Source: an uncultured Alistipes sp. (GTDB lineage: Bacteria; Bacteroidota; Bacteroidia; Bacteroidales; UBA932). Taken from it: DNA of 64,000 bases. The translations under genes and the position numbers were made by a program. Below, piece after piece: positions 41,215 to 49,228 of the stretch. The notes below the pieces were generated by a model. That model was given only the letters and a program-made list of their open reading frames with translations, did no database searches and had not been told where the DNA came from. Where the stretch lies: contig URSC01000006.1 in assembly GCA_900550465.1 (NCBI GenBank), positions 1 through 64,000 on the forward strand, given 5' to 3'. Numbering within the stretch: position 1 is the first letter of the stretch; every line of letters begins with the position of its first letter.

Positions 41215-41796
41215 ATGGATACAATGGTAATAATAGACGACAAGATAATCTCCTCGGAGATATTCACCGAGCGCTTCGCCTGTGACTACGGAGTCTGCGG
41301 AGGGGCCTGCTGCATCATAGGGGACAGCGGCGCCCCGATGGAGGAGGACGAGCCGGAGCGGATCGAGGCCAATTATGACAGGTTCTCTCCGCTGATGTCT
41401 CCCGAGGGGCGGGCAGTGATAGAGGAGAAGGGATTTTTCGAGGTGGACTCGGACGGGGACACCGTGACTCCGCTGGTGCCGGGCCGGGAGGAATGTGCAT
41501 ACGCGGCCTGCGATGCGGAGGGCAGCTGGTTCTGCACCATCGAGCGGTCCTGGTGCCGCGGCGGCTCGGACTTCGTCAAGCCCATCTCCTGCCGCCTCTA
41601 CCCGATACGGGTCTCCAGGCTCTCCAACGGCATGACTGCCCTCAACCTGCACAGGTGGAACATCTGCGCCTGCGCCTTCGCCAAGGGCAGGCGGGAGGGC
41701 ATACCCGTTTACAAATTCCTGCAGAAGCCCCTTACCGATGCCTTCGGGGAGGAGTTCTATGCCGCTATGGAGGCCGCTGCCGCTCAGTTCAGGTAG
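41215..41796 (+). CDS. DUF3109-family cysteine-rich protein
   Basis: 193-residue cytoplasmic protein of the DUF3109 family with clustered cysteines: FACDYGVCGGACC near the N-terminus, then ECAYAACDAEGSWFC, RSWCRG, and CRLYPIRV with WNICACAF. The pattern suggests metal or iron-sulfur binding, as in the related YkgJ-type proteins (inference). Follows the M16 homologue closely and its last 13 bp overlap the convergent trmN6. Confidence 0.83.
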   Translation: MDTMVIIDDKIISSEIFTERFACDYGVCGGACCIIGDSGAPMEEDEPERIEANYDRFSPLMSPEGRAVIEEKGFFEVDSDGDTVTPLVPGREECAYAACDAEGSWFCTIERSWCRGGSDFVKPISCRLYPIRVSRLSNGMTALNLHRWNICACAFAKGRREGIPVYKFLQKPLTDAFGEEFYAAMEAAAAQFR

Positions 41797-42518
41797 AATT
41801 CTCCTGCCAGGCCGCGGTACCACTCGGAGCGGCTGCCGTCCGCATCAGTCAGGAGTACGTCCTCTGTGGTGAGGCTCTCCTTATGTGCCGGCGGTTCTGC
41901 ATTTTTCCCGAAACTTACCAGAAGTCTCCGGATACCGGAGCGGGGGGTGGAGTTGATTCTCACCAGCCGCTGCGGGGCGAGGCCGTTGTCCCCGGCTGCC
42001 TGGAGTATCTGACGCCAGTATTCGGAGGGGATGATGATGTCCAGTTCCGAGGTGCCGGTCATCAGGGCCGAGGCGCAGCGCATGAGTTCGGAATAGGGCA
42101 GGGTGGCGGTGTGCCGGGCGGCGGAGCGGCGGGCATCGGGGTTGAGGAGGGTGCTGTCGTAGAACGGAGGATTGGACACTATCAGGTCAAATGTCTCCTT
42201 TCCGGCGGTCCCGGCGGTGAAGTCCTGGATAGTGGCCTCGCGGACGGCCAGCCGGTCGCGCCAGGGGGAGCAGAGGAAGTTCTCTCCGGCCTGGGCCGCT
42301 GCCTCCGCGTCAGGCTCGATGCCGGTTATCCGTGCTTCGGGGAAGCGCTGTGCCAGCATCAGGGCGATGAGGCCGCTGCCGGTGCCGATGTCCAGTATCT
42401 TCCCCGGACGGCCCTGACCGGCCCACGCTCCCAGCAGGACCCCGTCGGTTCCCACCTTCATCGCGCACCGGTCGTGCCATACGGTGAACTGTCTGAATCT
42501 GAAATACGGATTTCCCAT
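41784..42518 (-). CDS. trmN6: tRNA1(Val) (adenine(37)-N6)-methyltransferase
   Basis: 244-residue SAM-dependent methyltransferase. Diagnostic features are FRQFTVWHDRCAMKVGTDGVLLGAW at the N-terminus, motif I ILDIGTGSGLIALMLAQR and the amino-methylase motif NPPFYD (in DLIVSNPPFYDS). It corresponds to E. coli YfiC/TrmN6. Last gene of the transcript that contains the TonB receptor, separated by only 1 bp from it. Confidence 0.88.
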   Translation of the reverse strand: MGNPYFRFRQFTVWHDRCAMKVGTDGVLLGAWAGQGRPGKILDIGTGSGLIALMLAQRFPEARITGIEPDAEAAAQAGENFLCSPWRDRLAVREATIQDFTAGTAGKETFDLIVSNPPFYDSTLLNPDARRSAARHTATLPYSELMRCASALMTGTSELDIIIPSEYWRQILQAAGDNGLAPQRLVRINSTPRSGIRRLLVSFGKNAEPPAHKESLTTEDVLLTDADGSRSEWYRGLAGEFYLN

Positions 42519-42519
42519 G

Positions 42520-45000
42520 TTACTTCAATGTCTGTCCGGTACTTATGCCTGTGGAACCGCCTACGCGGGAGGATTCCTCGACGTTGCCGACATTGCGTCT
42601 GCGGACGTTTGTGGCCGTTCCGAAGCGCCAGCTGAACGAGAGGGTTACTTTCTGCATGTTGATGCGCTGGCGGATGCTGTAGGTCAGTACGTCGCCGGTG
42701 TAGGACGTGATGTCGGTACTCAGGGAGCGGAGGATGTCCTGGACGTTGAGGGCGATGGTGCCGCGGCCGTCCCAGAGGTTCTTCTTGATGCCTGCGAAGA
42801 GCATGTACATCGGGCGGATGTTCATGTAGCCGACCGTCATGTTGCCGGTGGCCATGCCGCCAGCCTCGATCTTCCACTCCTTGGGCAGGAGGAAGTTGAG
42901 GTTGCCGTAGAAGCTCTGTACGAAGGAGCCGTCAGAATAGCTGCCCCCGGAGCTGGTGTTGCCGTTGTAGGCGGCGAAGTAGTTGGCCGAGAGGTTGAGC
43001 CACTTGGCTATGGGCAACTCGGAGATGGACAGGGCCGCTCCGGCGAGGGACTGGGTGCCGAAGTTCTCCCAGATGAGGCGCTGTCCGCCGTTATCCTGGT
43101 TGACCTCGGGACGCTGCATGATGAGGTTGGAGTTGTGCTGGTAGAGCAGGCTCAGGTTGAGGTGCTGGCCGTAGCCGACGGTCAGGGATACCTGGTCGGA
43201 GAACTGGGGGTCGAGGTCCGGGTCACCCTCGGTGAAGGCGTTGGCCGAGATGTAGGTGCGGAAGGGGTTGAGCTGGCTGTAACCGGGGCGGCTGATGCGG
43301 CGGGTGTAGGAGGCGGCCAGGCGCCACTTCTGGGTGGGCATGTAGCTTACGAATACGGTGGGGAAGAGGTTGAAATAGCTCTTGACGCTCTTTTCCCCGG
43401 CACTGCGCCAGTCTCCGCGGGCGTATGTGTACTCGCCGCGCAGGCCTATCTTGGCCGACCATTTCGTGCCGAAGCTCTTGGCTGCGGAGATGTAGGCGGC
43501 GGCTATCTGCTCGTCGTAGAGGAAGAGGTTGGAGAGGTTGTCGTTGTAGTTCCAGATGTTGTTGTAGAAGTCCTCGCGGACGGAGTTGTTGTCGGTAATG
43601 GTGCGGGACCACTTGAGTCCGGCCTCGAGCAGTCCGGTCTGCCAGAAGAGCTGCTGGTAGTCGGCCTTGGCGGACCATATCTGGAGATTCTGGGCGGCGT
43701 CCTGGCGGAAGACGGTGGAGTCCAGGGCTATCAGGGGCGTTACGGCCGGGTCGGGGATGTCGCTCTGGCTGCTGCCGTTGCGGATGTCGTACCAGGAATA
43801 GTCGGCGTTGAGGGTGAGTTCCTGCATCCTGGCCGGGTCAAATGTGTGGGTGTAGTTGAGGTTGGCCGAGACTCCGTTGAAGTCGTTGGTATTGGCGATG
43901 TCGCTGTTCAGGCGGCCGAGGAGGGTCTCTCCGAGGAGGTGTTCGGTGAAGTTGTCCCCGTAGGTGTCGGAGCTTCCGCCCCGGAATGTGCCGTTGACGA
44001 TGACGCCGAGGATGTCCCTGTCAGTGATGTACCAGTCGTTGCCGGCGCGGAACATCTGGTTGAGGTTGCGCATGAGCAGGTGCGAGGTGCCGGACATGGT
44101 GTATTCGTTGTCGGGTCCGTAGAGGGACTTGGAGAGCAGATCCGCGGTCATGTCGTCGTAGCGGGCGCTGTAGGTCAGGAAGGTGCTGGTCTTGCGGCCG
44201 CGGTAGTTGAGGTTGACCGAGCCGTCGGCGCTCTGGTCCCAGCGGTCGAAGTACATGCCGCCGTAACCGAGGTTGAGCGAGCCGTTGAAGCCCTCCATGA
44301 AATTTTTCTTGGTGACGATGTTGATGATGCCGCCTCCGCCGGCCGCGTCATACTTGGCCGAGGGGTGGGACATGATCTCGATGCGGTCGATGGTGGTTCC
44401 GTCGGTGGACTGGAGCAGGACTTCCAGTTCCTTGCCGGAGAGGTTGGAGGGACGGCCGTCGAGCCATACGGCCACTGTGGAGCCGTTGAGCTTGACATTG
44501 CCCTCGAAGTCGATAGTGACGCCGGGGGCCTTGCGGAGCAGGTCGGTGCCGTTGCTGCCTTCGGTGGATACGGCGTCGGCGATGTTCATCACTATCTTGT
44601 CCAGCTTCTGCTCTATGACGGGGCGGCGGGCGGTGACCACGGCCTCCTCCAGCATCTCGGTGTCGGGCTCGAGGAAGATTACCGCGTCTTGCTGCGGGAC
44701 TGCGCTAAGGTCGGTTATCAGGTCGCGGTAGCCGATGAAGGAGGCCAGCAGCCTGTATCCGCCCGAGGCGGGGATCCGGTCGATGGTGAAGCGGCCCTCC
44801 GCATCGGTGGTCGTACCGTTGACCACCGTGCTGTCGGGGGCTATCAGGGCGACGGTGGCGAACTCTATCGGTGCCTGCGTCGCTGCGTCCAGGACTCTGC
44901 CGGAGATGCTGCGGCCGTTCTGTGGACGGGCTGAGGCACAGACAGCCCACAGGAGCAGGGCGGTGATGGCCGCCGCTGCTCTTATCGTGCTGTATTTCAT
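42520..45000 (-). CDS. TonB-dependent receptor, outer membrane beta-barrel (OMP_b-brl_3) family
   Basis: 826 residues: signal peptide (AAAITALLLWAVCASA), CarboxypepD_reg-like domain (SISGRVLDAATQAPIEFATV), plug (VVTARRPVIEQKLDKIVMNI, YDAAGGGGIINIVTKKN) and a long barrel ending FSWRFGTATNVRRRNVG. The family lacks the SusC hallmark and usually stands without a SusD. It sits 9 bp downstream of the GntR gene, suggesting it belongs to the GntR-controlled ABC operon. Substrate unknown. Confidence 0.88.
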   Translation of the reverse strand: MKYSTIRAAAAITALLLWAVCASARPQNGRSISGRVLDAATQAPIEFATVALIAPDSTVVNGTTTDAEGRFTIDRIPASGGYRLLASFIGYRDLITDLSAVPQQDAVIFLEPDTEMLEEAVVTARRPVIEQKLDKIVMNIADAVSTEGSNGTDLLRKAPGVTIDFEGNVKLNGSTVAVWLDGRPSNLSGKELEVLLQSTDGTTIDRIEIMSHPSAKYDAAGGGGIINIVTKKNFMEGFNGSLNLGYGGMYFDRWDQSADGSVNLNYRGRKTSTFLTYSARYDDMTADLLSKSLYGPDNEYTMSGTSHLLMRNLNQMFRAGNDWYITDRDILGVIVNGTFRGGSSDTYGDNFTEHLLGETLLGRLNSDIANTNDFNGVSANLNYTHTFDPARMQELTLNADYSWYDIRNGSSQSDIPDPAVTPLIALDSTVFRQDAAQNLQIWSAKADYQQLFWQTGLLEAGLKWSRTITDNNSVREDFYNNIWNYNDNLSNLFLYDEQIAAAYISAAKSFGTKWSAKIGLRGEYTYARGDWRSAGEKSVKSYFNLFPTVFVSYMPTQKWRLAASYTRRISRPGYSQLNPFRTYISANAFTEGDPDLDPQFSDQVSLTVGYGQHLNLSLLYQHNSNLIMQRPEVNQDNGGQRLIWENFGTQSLAGAALSISELPIAKWLNLSANYFAAYNGNTSSGGSYSDGSFVQSFYGNLNFLLPKEWKIEAGGMATGNMTVGYMNIRPMYMLFAGIKKNLWDGRGTIALNVQDILRSLSTDITSYTGDVLTYSIRQRINMQKVTLSFSWRFGTATNVRRRNVGNVEESSRVGGSTGISTGQTLK

Positions 45001-45009
45001 TGTACTTGG

Positions 45010-45381
45010 TTAATTATTGTCCTTGGTGATATATTTCCTGTAGAGGGAGGTGATGTCCTCGATGGAGATGCCGAGGATTTCCATTTTCCTGAATACCTCC
45101 TTCAGGTCGCCGGAGATGAACCCCTCGCGCTGCTTGTCGCGGATGACGTTCCTGGCTCCGGGGCTGACGAAATACCCGATGCCGCGCTTGTTGTGGATGA
45201 TGCCCTCGGTGGAGAGCTCGTCGTAGGAGCGGGCGACGGTGTTGGGATTGACCTCCAGGGAGATACCGCATTCCCTGACGGAAGGGATGCGCTCGCCCTC
45301 AGGCCATGTGCCTGTCAGTATCCGCTCGCATATCGCGTCGGCTATCTGCAGGTAGATGGGTTTGTGCTGGTCGAATTCCAT
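45010..45381 (-). CDS. GntR-family regulator (YtrA type)
   Basis: 123 residues: a winged HTH (PIYLQIADAICERILTGTWPEGERIPSVRE, then VNPNTVARSYDELSTEGIIHNKRGIGYFV) with a short C-terminal dimerisation segment. This size and the link to an ABC transporter are typical of the YtrA subfamily. The operon promoter contains a matching palindrome (AGTGTA ... TACACT), so it very likely represses its own operon. Third gene of the unit. Confidence 0.88.
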   Translation of the reverse strand: MEFDQHKPIYLQIADAICERILTGTWPEGERIPSVRECGISLEVNPNTVARSYDELSTEGIIHNKRGIGYFVSPGARNVIRDKQREGFISGDLKEVFRKMEILGISIEDITSLYRKYITKDNN

Positions 45382-45402
45382 GGTTGTCTGAGTTTTGAGG
45401 GG

Positions 45403-46242
45403 TTAGTACTGTATCCTGCGGATGCGGAAGTAGGTGAGGACCCAGAAGACTACGGGCAGGATGTAGCAGGTGAATACCATCACTGTCTTTACGAAGTTCT
45501 CGACCCAGTTGGCCATGATTTCGGCGTCCATGCTGTTGAGGACTGCTTCATCGAGGTGCTTTACGGTGGCTACTATCGACCAGGTGGCGCCTACGGAGAC
45601 CAGGAATCCGACGCCGCAGATTACCAGGAGGGTCTTGCCTATCTTGTGGGTGCGGAAGAGCATGGCCATGAAGATGAGGGCGGACTGGCTGAGCAGCATG
45701 CCGAAATAGGGGTTGAGGAACAGGGCGGGAGTGGCGTTGAACAGCCGGTCGAGGATGAACGTTTTCTCAGGAGAGGGGTCGATGTTGAATAGGTTGTCGG
45801 CGAATCCGCTGGTGGTGAAGATGTTCTTCCAGATGTGGCCGGAGAAGCCTCCGTCGGTGGGCATGGATGCGAGGAGGGAGTCGAGGGAGAGCATCAGTAC
45901 GGAGGTCAGGGCCGGGAAGAGAAGGGTGGCGATGACGAATACTGTCAGGGTCTTCTCGAGGGTGGAGGCGGGGGTGATGCCGTAGAATGTGCCCTCGACG
46001 TGGCGGTTCTCGTTCTTGTACAGCAGGAAGGGGATGAGGGAGCAGTAGAACTGCAGCAGGGTGGCGGCGAGTGTGCCGCGGCCGGTGGTTCCTAAGTTGC
46101 CGCCTATCAGGAGAGTGAGGCCCCAGATCATCAGGTAGACCAGTACGATGACGGCCCAGAAGCCGAGGATGAGTTTGTATTTTTCGAGGAGCTCCTTGTA
46201 GATGTTGAGTCCGAATCTGCGTATGTTGAATGTTGCGTTCAT
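45403..46242 (-). CDS. ABC transporter permease
   Basis: 279-residue integral membrane protein with about six hydrophobic segments (for example ILGFWAVIVLVYLMIWGLTLLI, FVIATLLFPALTSVLMLSL, SQSALIFMAMLF, LLVICGVGFLVSVGATWSIV, TVMVFTCYILPVVFWVLTYF). Forms an ABC-2-like half together with the ATPase encoded 69 bp upstream. Substrate unknown; transporters with YtrA-type GntR regulators often respond to cell-envelope stress (family knowledge). Confidence 0.82.
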   Translation of the reverse strand: MNATFNIRRFGLNIYKELLEKYKLILGFWAVIVLVYLMIWGLTLLIGGNLGTTGRGTLAATLLQFYCSLIPFLLYKNENRHVEGTFYGITPASTLEKTLTVFVIATLLFPALTSVLMLSLDSLLASMPTDGGFSGHIWKNIFTTSGFADNLFNIDPSPEKTFILDRLFNATPALFLNPYFGMLLSQSALIFMAMLFRTHKIGKTLLVICGVGFLVSVGATWSIVATVKHLDEAVLNSMDAEIMANWVENFVKTVMVFTCYILPVVFWVLTYFRIRRIQY

Positions 46243-46311
46243 GATAGTCTTCTGTTTGATAAAGGTGATGACTGTTTGCGGTGTTGTTGTGGTCCGGGTG
46301 TGTGCCGGCGG

Positions 46312-47154
46312 TTATCTGAACAGGGTTTTGAATGTTTCCTTGTTCCTGAGGGCGGCGTTGAAGAGGGCCTCGAGGTTCACTCTGGAGGGCATGCCCTCGC
46401 GGTTGGGGATGACCTGGTAGTAGCCGCTGAGGCTGCTCTCGCTCCAGTAAGCCTCGGGGTCGAGTTCCTGGCTCATGGTGAAGAGCAGTTTTTCGCTGAT
46501 CTGCTCGATCGAGGCGTTGAGGATCAGACCGCTGCGGTCGAGGATGATGACCGGGTCGATGAGGTTCTCCAGGTCGCGCACCTGGTGGGTCGAGATGGCG
46601 ATGATCCTCTCCTCGGTGGCGCACTCGGAGATGACGCGGCGCAAGGTGGTCTTCGAGGGGATGTCCAGGCCGTTGGAAGGCTCGTCCATCAGCAGGATGC
46701 GGGTGTTGAGGGCGAGGGCGAAGGCTATCAGGGCCTTTTTCTGCTGGCCGTGGGATAGCTTGTCGAAGCGGTAGCCGGGGTCTACCTCGAAGGTCAGGCA
46801 GAGTTTCTGGAACTGGGCGGCGTCCCAGCGGGGGTAGAGCAGGGAGTTGCTCTTGGCGAATGTGTTGACGCTGATGGCCGGGGCGAAGAAGATCTCGGGT
46901 ACGTAGTAGATGTCGCTGAGCATTCCGGGGTTGCGTTTCTCGGAGGGGATGCCGTCCACGGTGCAGCTGCCCTCCTTGGCCCGCAGCAGGCCGCAGATGA
47001 TGCGCAGCAGGGTGGTCTTGCCGACGCCGTTCTCACCGAGCAGACCGTAGATGCGGCCCGGCTCCATCTCGAGGCTCAGATCCTCGAACACGATGTGTTT
47101 CTTGTAGTTGAACTTCAGGTGGTCGATCTTGACGACCGGGTTGTTGGTGTCCAT
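46312..47154 (-). CDS. ABC transporter ATP-binding protein
   Basis: 280 residues: Walker A GENGVGKT (40-47), signature LSHGQQKK (133-140, a variant of LSGGQ) and Walker B ILLMDEP (153-159), then a helical C-terminal region. First gene of the GntR-regulated operon. Its promoter and operator lie directly upstream. Confidence 0.9.
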   Translation of the reverse strand: MDTNNPVVKIDHLKFNYKKHIVFEDLSLEMEPGRIYGLLGENGVGKTTLLRIICGLLRAKEGSCTVDGIPSEKRNPGMLSDIYYVPEIFFAPAISVNTFAKSNSLLYPRWDAAQFQKLCLTFEVDPGYRFDKLSHGQQKKALIAFALALNTRILLMDEPSNGLDIPSKTTLRRVISECATEERIIAISTHQVRDLENLIDPVIILDRSGLILNASIEQISEKLLFTMSQELDPEAYWSESSLSGYYQVIPNREGMPSRVNLEALFNAALRNKETFKTLFR

Positions 47155-47196
47155 AACTTATACTTTTTGCGTTAATATTGTCACAGATGTCTTACC

Positions 47197-47230
47197 TTTG
47201 CAGTGTATTAGTTTGCTAGTACACTGCAAA
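47197..47230. promoter_or_regulatory. GntR (YtrA-type) operator
   Basis: Arms TTTGCAGTGTA (47197-47207) and TACACTGCAAA (47220-47230) are perfectly complementary, with additional pairing TAG/CTA inside. The site overlaps the downstream end of the -7 element of the ABC operon and would cover the transcript start. Confidence 0.78.
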
Positions 47231-47257
47231 AGTAGACAAAAATTCCCTTTCTCCAAA
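47227..47257 (-). promoter_or_regulatory. Promoter of the ABC-permease-gntR-TonB receptor operon
   Basis: On the minus strand TTTG (47254-47257) and TACTTTTG (47227-47234) are 19 nt apart, a full consensus match. The GntR palindrome overlaps its -7 element. Confidence 0.75.
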
Positions 47258-47283
47258 TTTTTTTTGAAAAAATTTTGATTTTA

Positions 47284-47328
47284 CCGGGCCTGGACGTTTT
47301 GTGGTTAATAGACCTGTTGACTGCCCGG
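47284..47328 (-). terminator. Weak terminator candidate after DUF2007
   Basis: CCGGGC (47284-47289) and GCCCGG (47323-47328) could form a 6-bp stem with a long loop; on the minus strand it is followed by an A/T-rich stretch with a T run. Long loop and short stem make this uncertain. Confidence 0.3.
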
Positions 47329-47344
47329 CATTGTTTCGTTGTGC

Positions 47345-47566
47345 TTATTCTGTAGGATCCGTCGGGGTGGAGCCGAGAATCTCCATGGCGCGGTCGTAGA
47401 GGGAGTCATCGACCACTACTTCCACGGATACAAGGTCGGTGTTGACGGCACCGGTGGACCAGACGAGGTTCTCTCCGAGGACGAAGGCCGGGACGCCGTT
47501 CTCCTCGAGGACGCCCTTGCAGATATTGGCCGAGATGGCGTTGTCGAATTTGCGGACTACTTTCAT
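47345..47566 (-). CDS. DUF2007 (putative signal-transducing) protein
   Basis: 73-residue protein matching the small DUF2007 family: VVRKFDNAISANICKGVLEENGVPAFVLGEN, then a VSVEVVVDDSLYDRAMEIL helix. These are ferredoxin-like domains of unclear function. It follows the membrane protein gene at 47579-48172 by 12 bp and probably shares its transcript. Confidence 0.8.
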   Translation of the reverse strand: MKVVRKFDNAISANICKGVLEENGVPAFVLGENLVWSTGAVNTDLVSVEVVVDDSLYDRAMEILGSTPTDPTE

Positions 47567-47578
47567 GGCTATGTAGGT

Positions 47579-48172
47579 TTATTCTGTTTTTTGCTGATCT
47601 GCTTTCCCGGACTGGTCTGCGGTATCGCTGCTGCCGCTTCCGAAATCGTAGGGGTCGTCGTGCTGCTGTGCCGCGCCTTCCCCTATATCCTCGCGCAGGG
47701 CGTAGGTGATGTGGGAGGACAGGCGGAGGATGTCCTTGCGGTTGCCGCTGAGTATCAGGGGAGCGGTGCCCTTTGTGATGGTCACTCCGTCCTCGTAGGC
47801 CCTCATGAAGCGGGTGAACCGGTTGCGGAGGCGGAAGGTGAGCTTCTCCCCGTCCTCATCGGTCTTCTCGTAGCCGAGACCCTCGAATGCGTTGATTATT
47901 GTATCCCTGTGGTCCTCGAAGTCCCCTTCGATCATTACCTCCTTCTTAACAAAGGTGAGACCCGGATAGACGGCTGCTATTGCCCCGAATATCAGAAGCA
48001 TCTGCCACCATGCACCTTCCTTGAGCATGCCGCCCTCGGACATTGGCATGAAGAGCTTCACCACGCTTTCTCCGCTCAGGAGAGTGACGATGCAGAGGAC
48101 AACGGCTGCCAGGATTATGAAAACGAAGAAATATTTGACGGATCTGACGACCCTGCGGACTTTAGGACTCAT
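47579..48172 (-). CDS. Two-TM membrane protein of unknown function
   Basis: 197 residues with two membrane segments (about 14-33, VKYFFVFIILAAVVLCIVTL, and about 55-75, WWQMLLIFGAIAAVYPGL). A cytoplasmic-looking domain then follows (FEDHRDTIINAFEGLGYEKT) and a polar Asp/Ser/Gln-rich tail (DPYDFGSGSSDTADQSG). I do not recognise the family. Leads a short unit with DUF2007 and diverges from the coiled-coil protein gene. Confidence 0.7.
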   Translation of the reverse strand: MSPKVRRVVRSVKYFFVFIILAAVVLCIVTLLSGESVVKLFMPMSEGGMLKEGAWWQMLLIFGAIAAVYPGLTFVKKEVMIEGDFEDHRDTIINAFEGLGYEKTDEDGEKLTFRLRNRFTRFMRAYEDGVTITKGTAPLILSGNRKDILRLSSHITYALREDIGEGAAQQHDDPYDFGSGSSDTADQSGKADQQKTE

Positions 48173-48202
48173 GATTTTCGCTGTTTTTGATTAATTTTGC
48201 TG

Positions 48203-48210
48203 CAAATATA
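48203..48210 (-). promoter_or_regulatory. -7 promoter element for the membrane protein-DUF2007 unit
   Basis: The minus strand reads TATATTTG, 30 bp before the ATG. It is arranged back to back with the -7 element at 48222-48229. Confidence 0.5.
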
Positions 48211-48221
48211 GCAAATCGTAT

Positions 48222-48229
48222 TATTTTTG
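48222..48229 (+). promoter_or_regulatory. -7 promoter element for the coiled-coil protein
   Basis: TATTTTTG followed by C; a TTTG at 48196-48199 lies 22 nt upstream, slightly longer than the usual spacing. Confidence 0.5.
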
Positions 48230-48256
48230 CCCCACATTAAAAGCAGATAAATAGAA

Positions 48257-49189
48257 ATGGAAGAGAACAAAAGACCAGTGGGCTCCGGCACCACTCCCGA
48301 ATGGACCTCTCAGAACAGTAAGTCTGACAATCCCAACAAGGGACTTAAAGTCACCGTTATCGTACTGGCCGTGGTGGCCGTAGTGCTGGCGGCTGTATTT
48401 GCGTACGTATGGATTGACAGGCAGAAGATGATCGATGACCTGACTATCGACAAGCAGAATCTTACCAACGAGCTCGTGGAGCTGCAGGGTGAGTATGCCC
48501 AGCTCTCGTCCAACAACGACAGCCTCAATGTTCAGCTCGACCGCGAGCGCGAGAAGGTAAGCCAGCTGCTGGACCGCATCAAGAAGACCGACGCGGCCAA
48601 CCGCAGCAAGATCCGTCAGTATGAGAAGGAACTCGGAACCCTCCGCTCGATCATGAAGCACTATATCTTCCAGATCGATTCCCTCAATACGCTGAACATC
48701 GCCCTCCGCAAGGACGCCGAGCTGGCCCGTGCCGAGGCCGCCAAGTCAGCCGAGCGCTACCAGGAACTGAGCAAGACCACCGACGAGTACGCCAAGCTCG
48801 TGGAGCAGGGCTCCGAGATCAAGGGCCGCGGCATCAACATCGTCGGCATCAACGCCTCCAACAAGGAGACCGACCGCAGCAGCCGCATCAAGAAGCTCCG
48901 CACCTGCCTCTCGCTGATCGAGAACTCCATAGCTCCCAAGGGACCCATGCGCGTATATATCCGCGTCAAGGGACCGGACGGTATCCTGATGACCTCTGAC
49001 CAGCAGCGCATCTTCGAGATGAACGGCGAGCAGCTCGTCTATTCCGAGTCGCGTGAGGTAGACTACCAGGGCGCCGAGGTGGAGGTATGCATCTACTTCG
49101 CTTCCGAGCAGTTCACCAAAGGTGTCTACACCGTCGAGGCCTACACCTCCTCCGGTCTGCTGGGTACCGGTGACATACTGCTGAGATAG
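48257..49189 (+). CDS. Membrane-anchored coiled-coil protein of unknown function
   Basis: 310 residues: polar N-terminus, one membrane helix (about 29-51, VTVIVLAVVAVVLAAVFAYV), a long heptad-rich coiled coil (about 53-160, DKQNLTNELVELQGEYAQLS), and a compact C-terminal domain (about 175-310, MRVYIRVKGPDGILM, VDYQGAEVEVCIYF). The C-terminal part would be periplasmic. Similar proteins with this order are conserved hypotheticals of Bacteroidota. It lies 39 bp upstream of hemW, so co-expression is likely. Confidence 0.78.
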   Translation: MEENKRPVGSGTTPEWTSQNSKSDNPNKGLKVTVIVLAVVAVVLAAVFAYVWIDRQKMIDDLTIDKQNLTNELVELQGEYAQLSSNNDSLNVQLDREREKVSQLLDRIKKTDAANRSKIRQYEKELGTLRSIMKHYIFQIDSLNTLNIALRKDAELARAEAAKSAERYQELSKTTDEYAKLVEQGSEIKGRGINIVGINASNKETDRSSRIKKLRTCLSLIENSIAPKGPMRVYIRVKGPDGILMTSDQQRIFEMNGEQLVYSESREVDYQGAEVEVCIYFASEQFTKGVYTVEAYTSSGLLGTGDILLR

Positions 49190-49228
49190 CGTCAGTCAGC
49201 TTCCACGGCATCCTGCGATTATCCTGCG

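Noticed and set aside
42484..44934. 816-codon plus-strand frame opposite the TonB receptor
   Set aside because: Val/Gly/Glu-rich shadow translation of the receptor gene; no signal peptide or motif, and the minus-strand gene is unambiguous.
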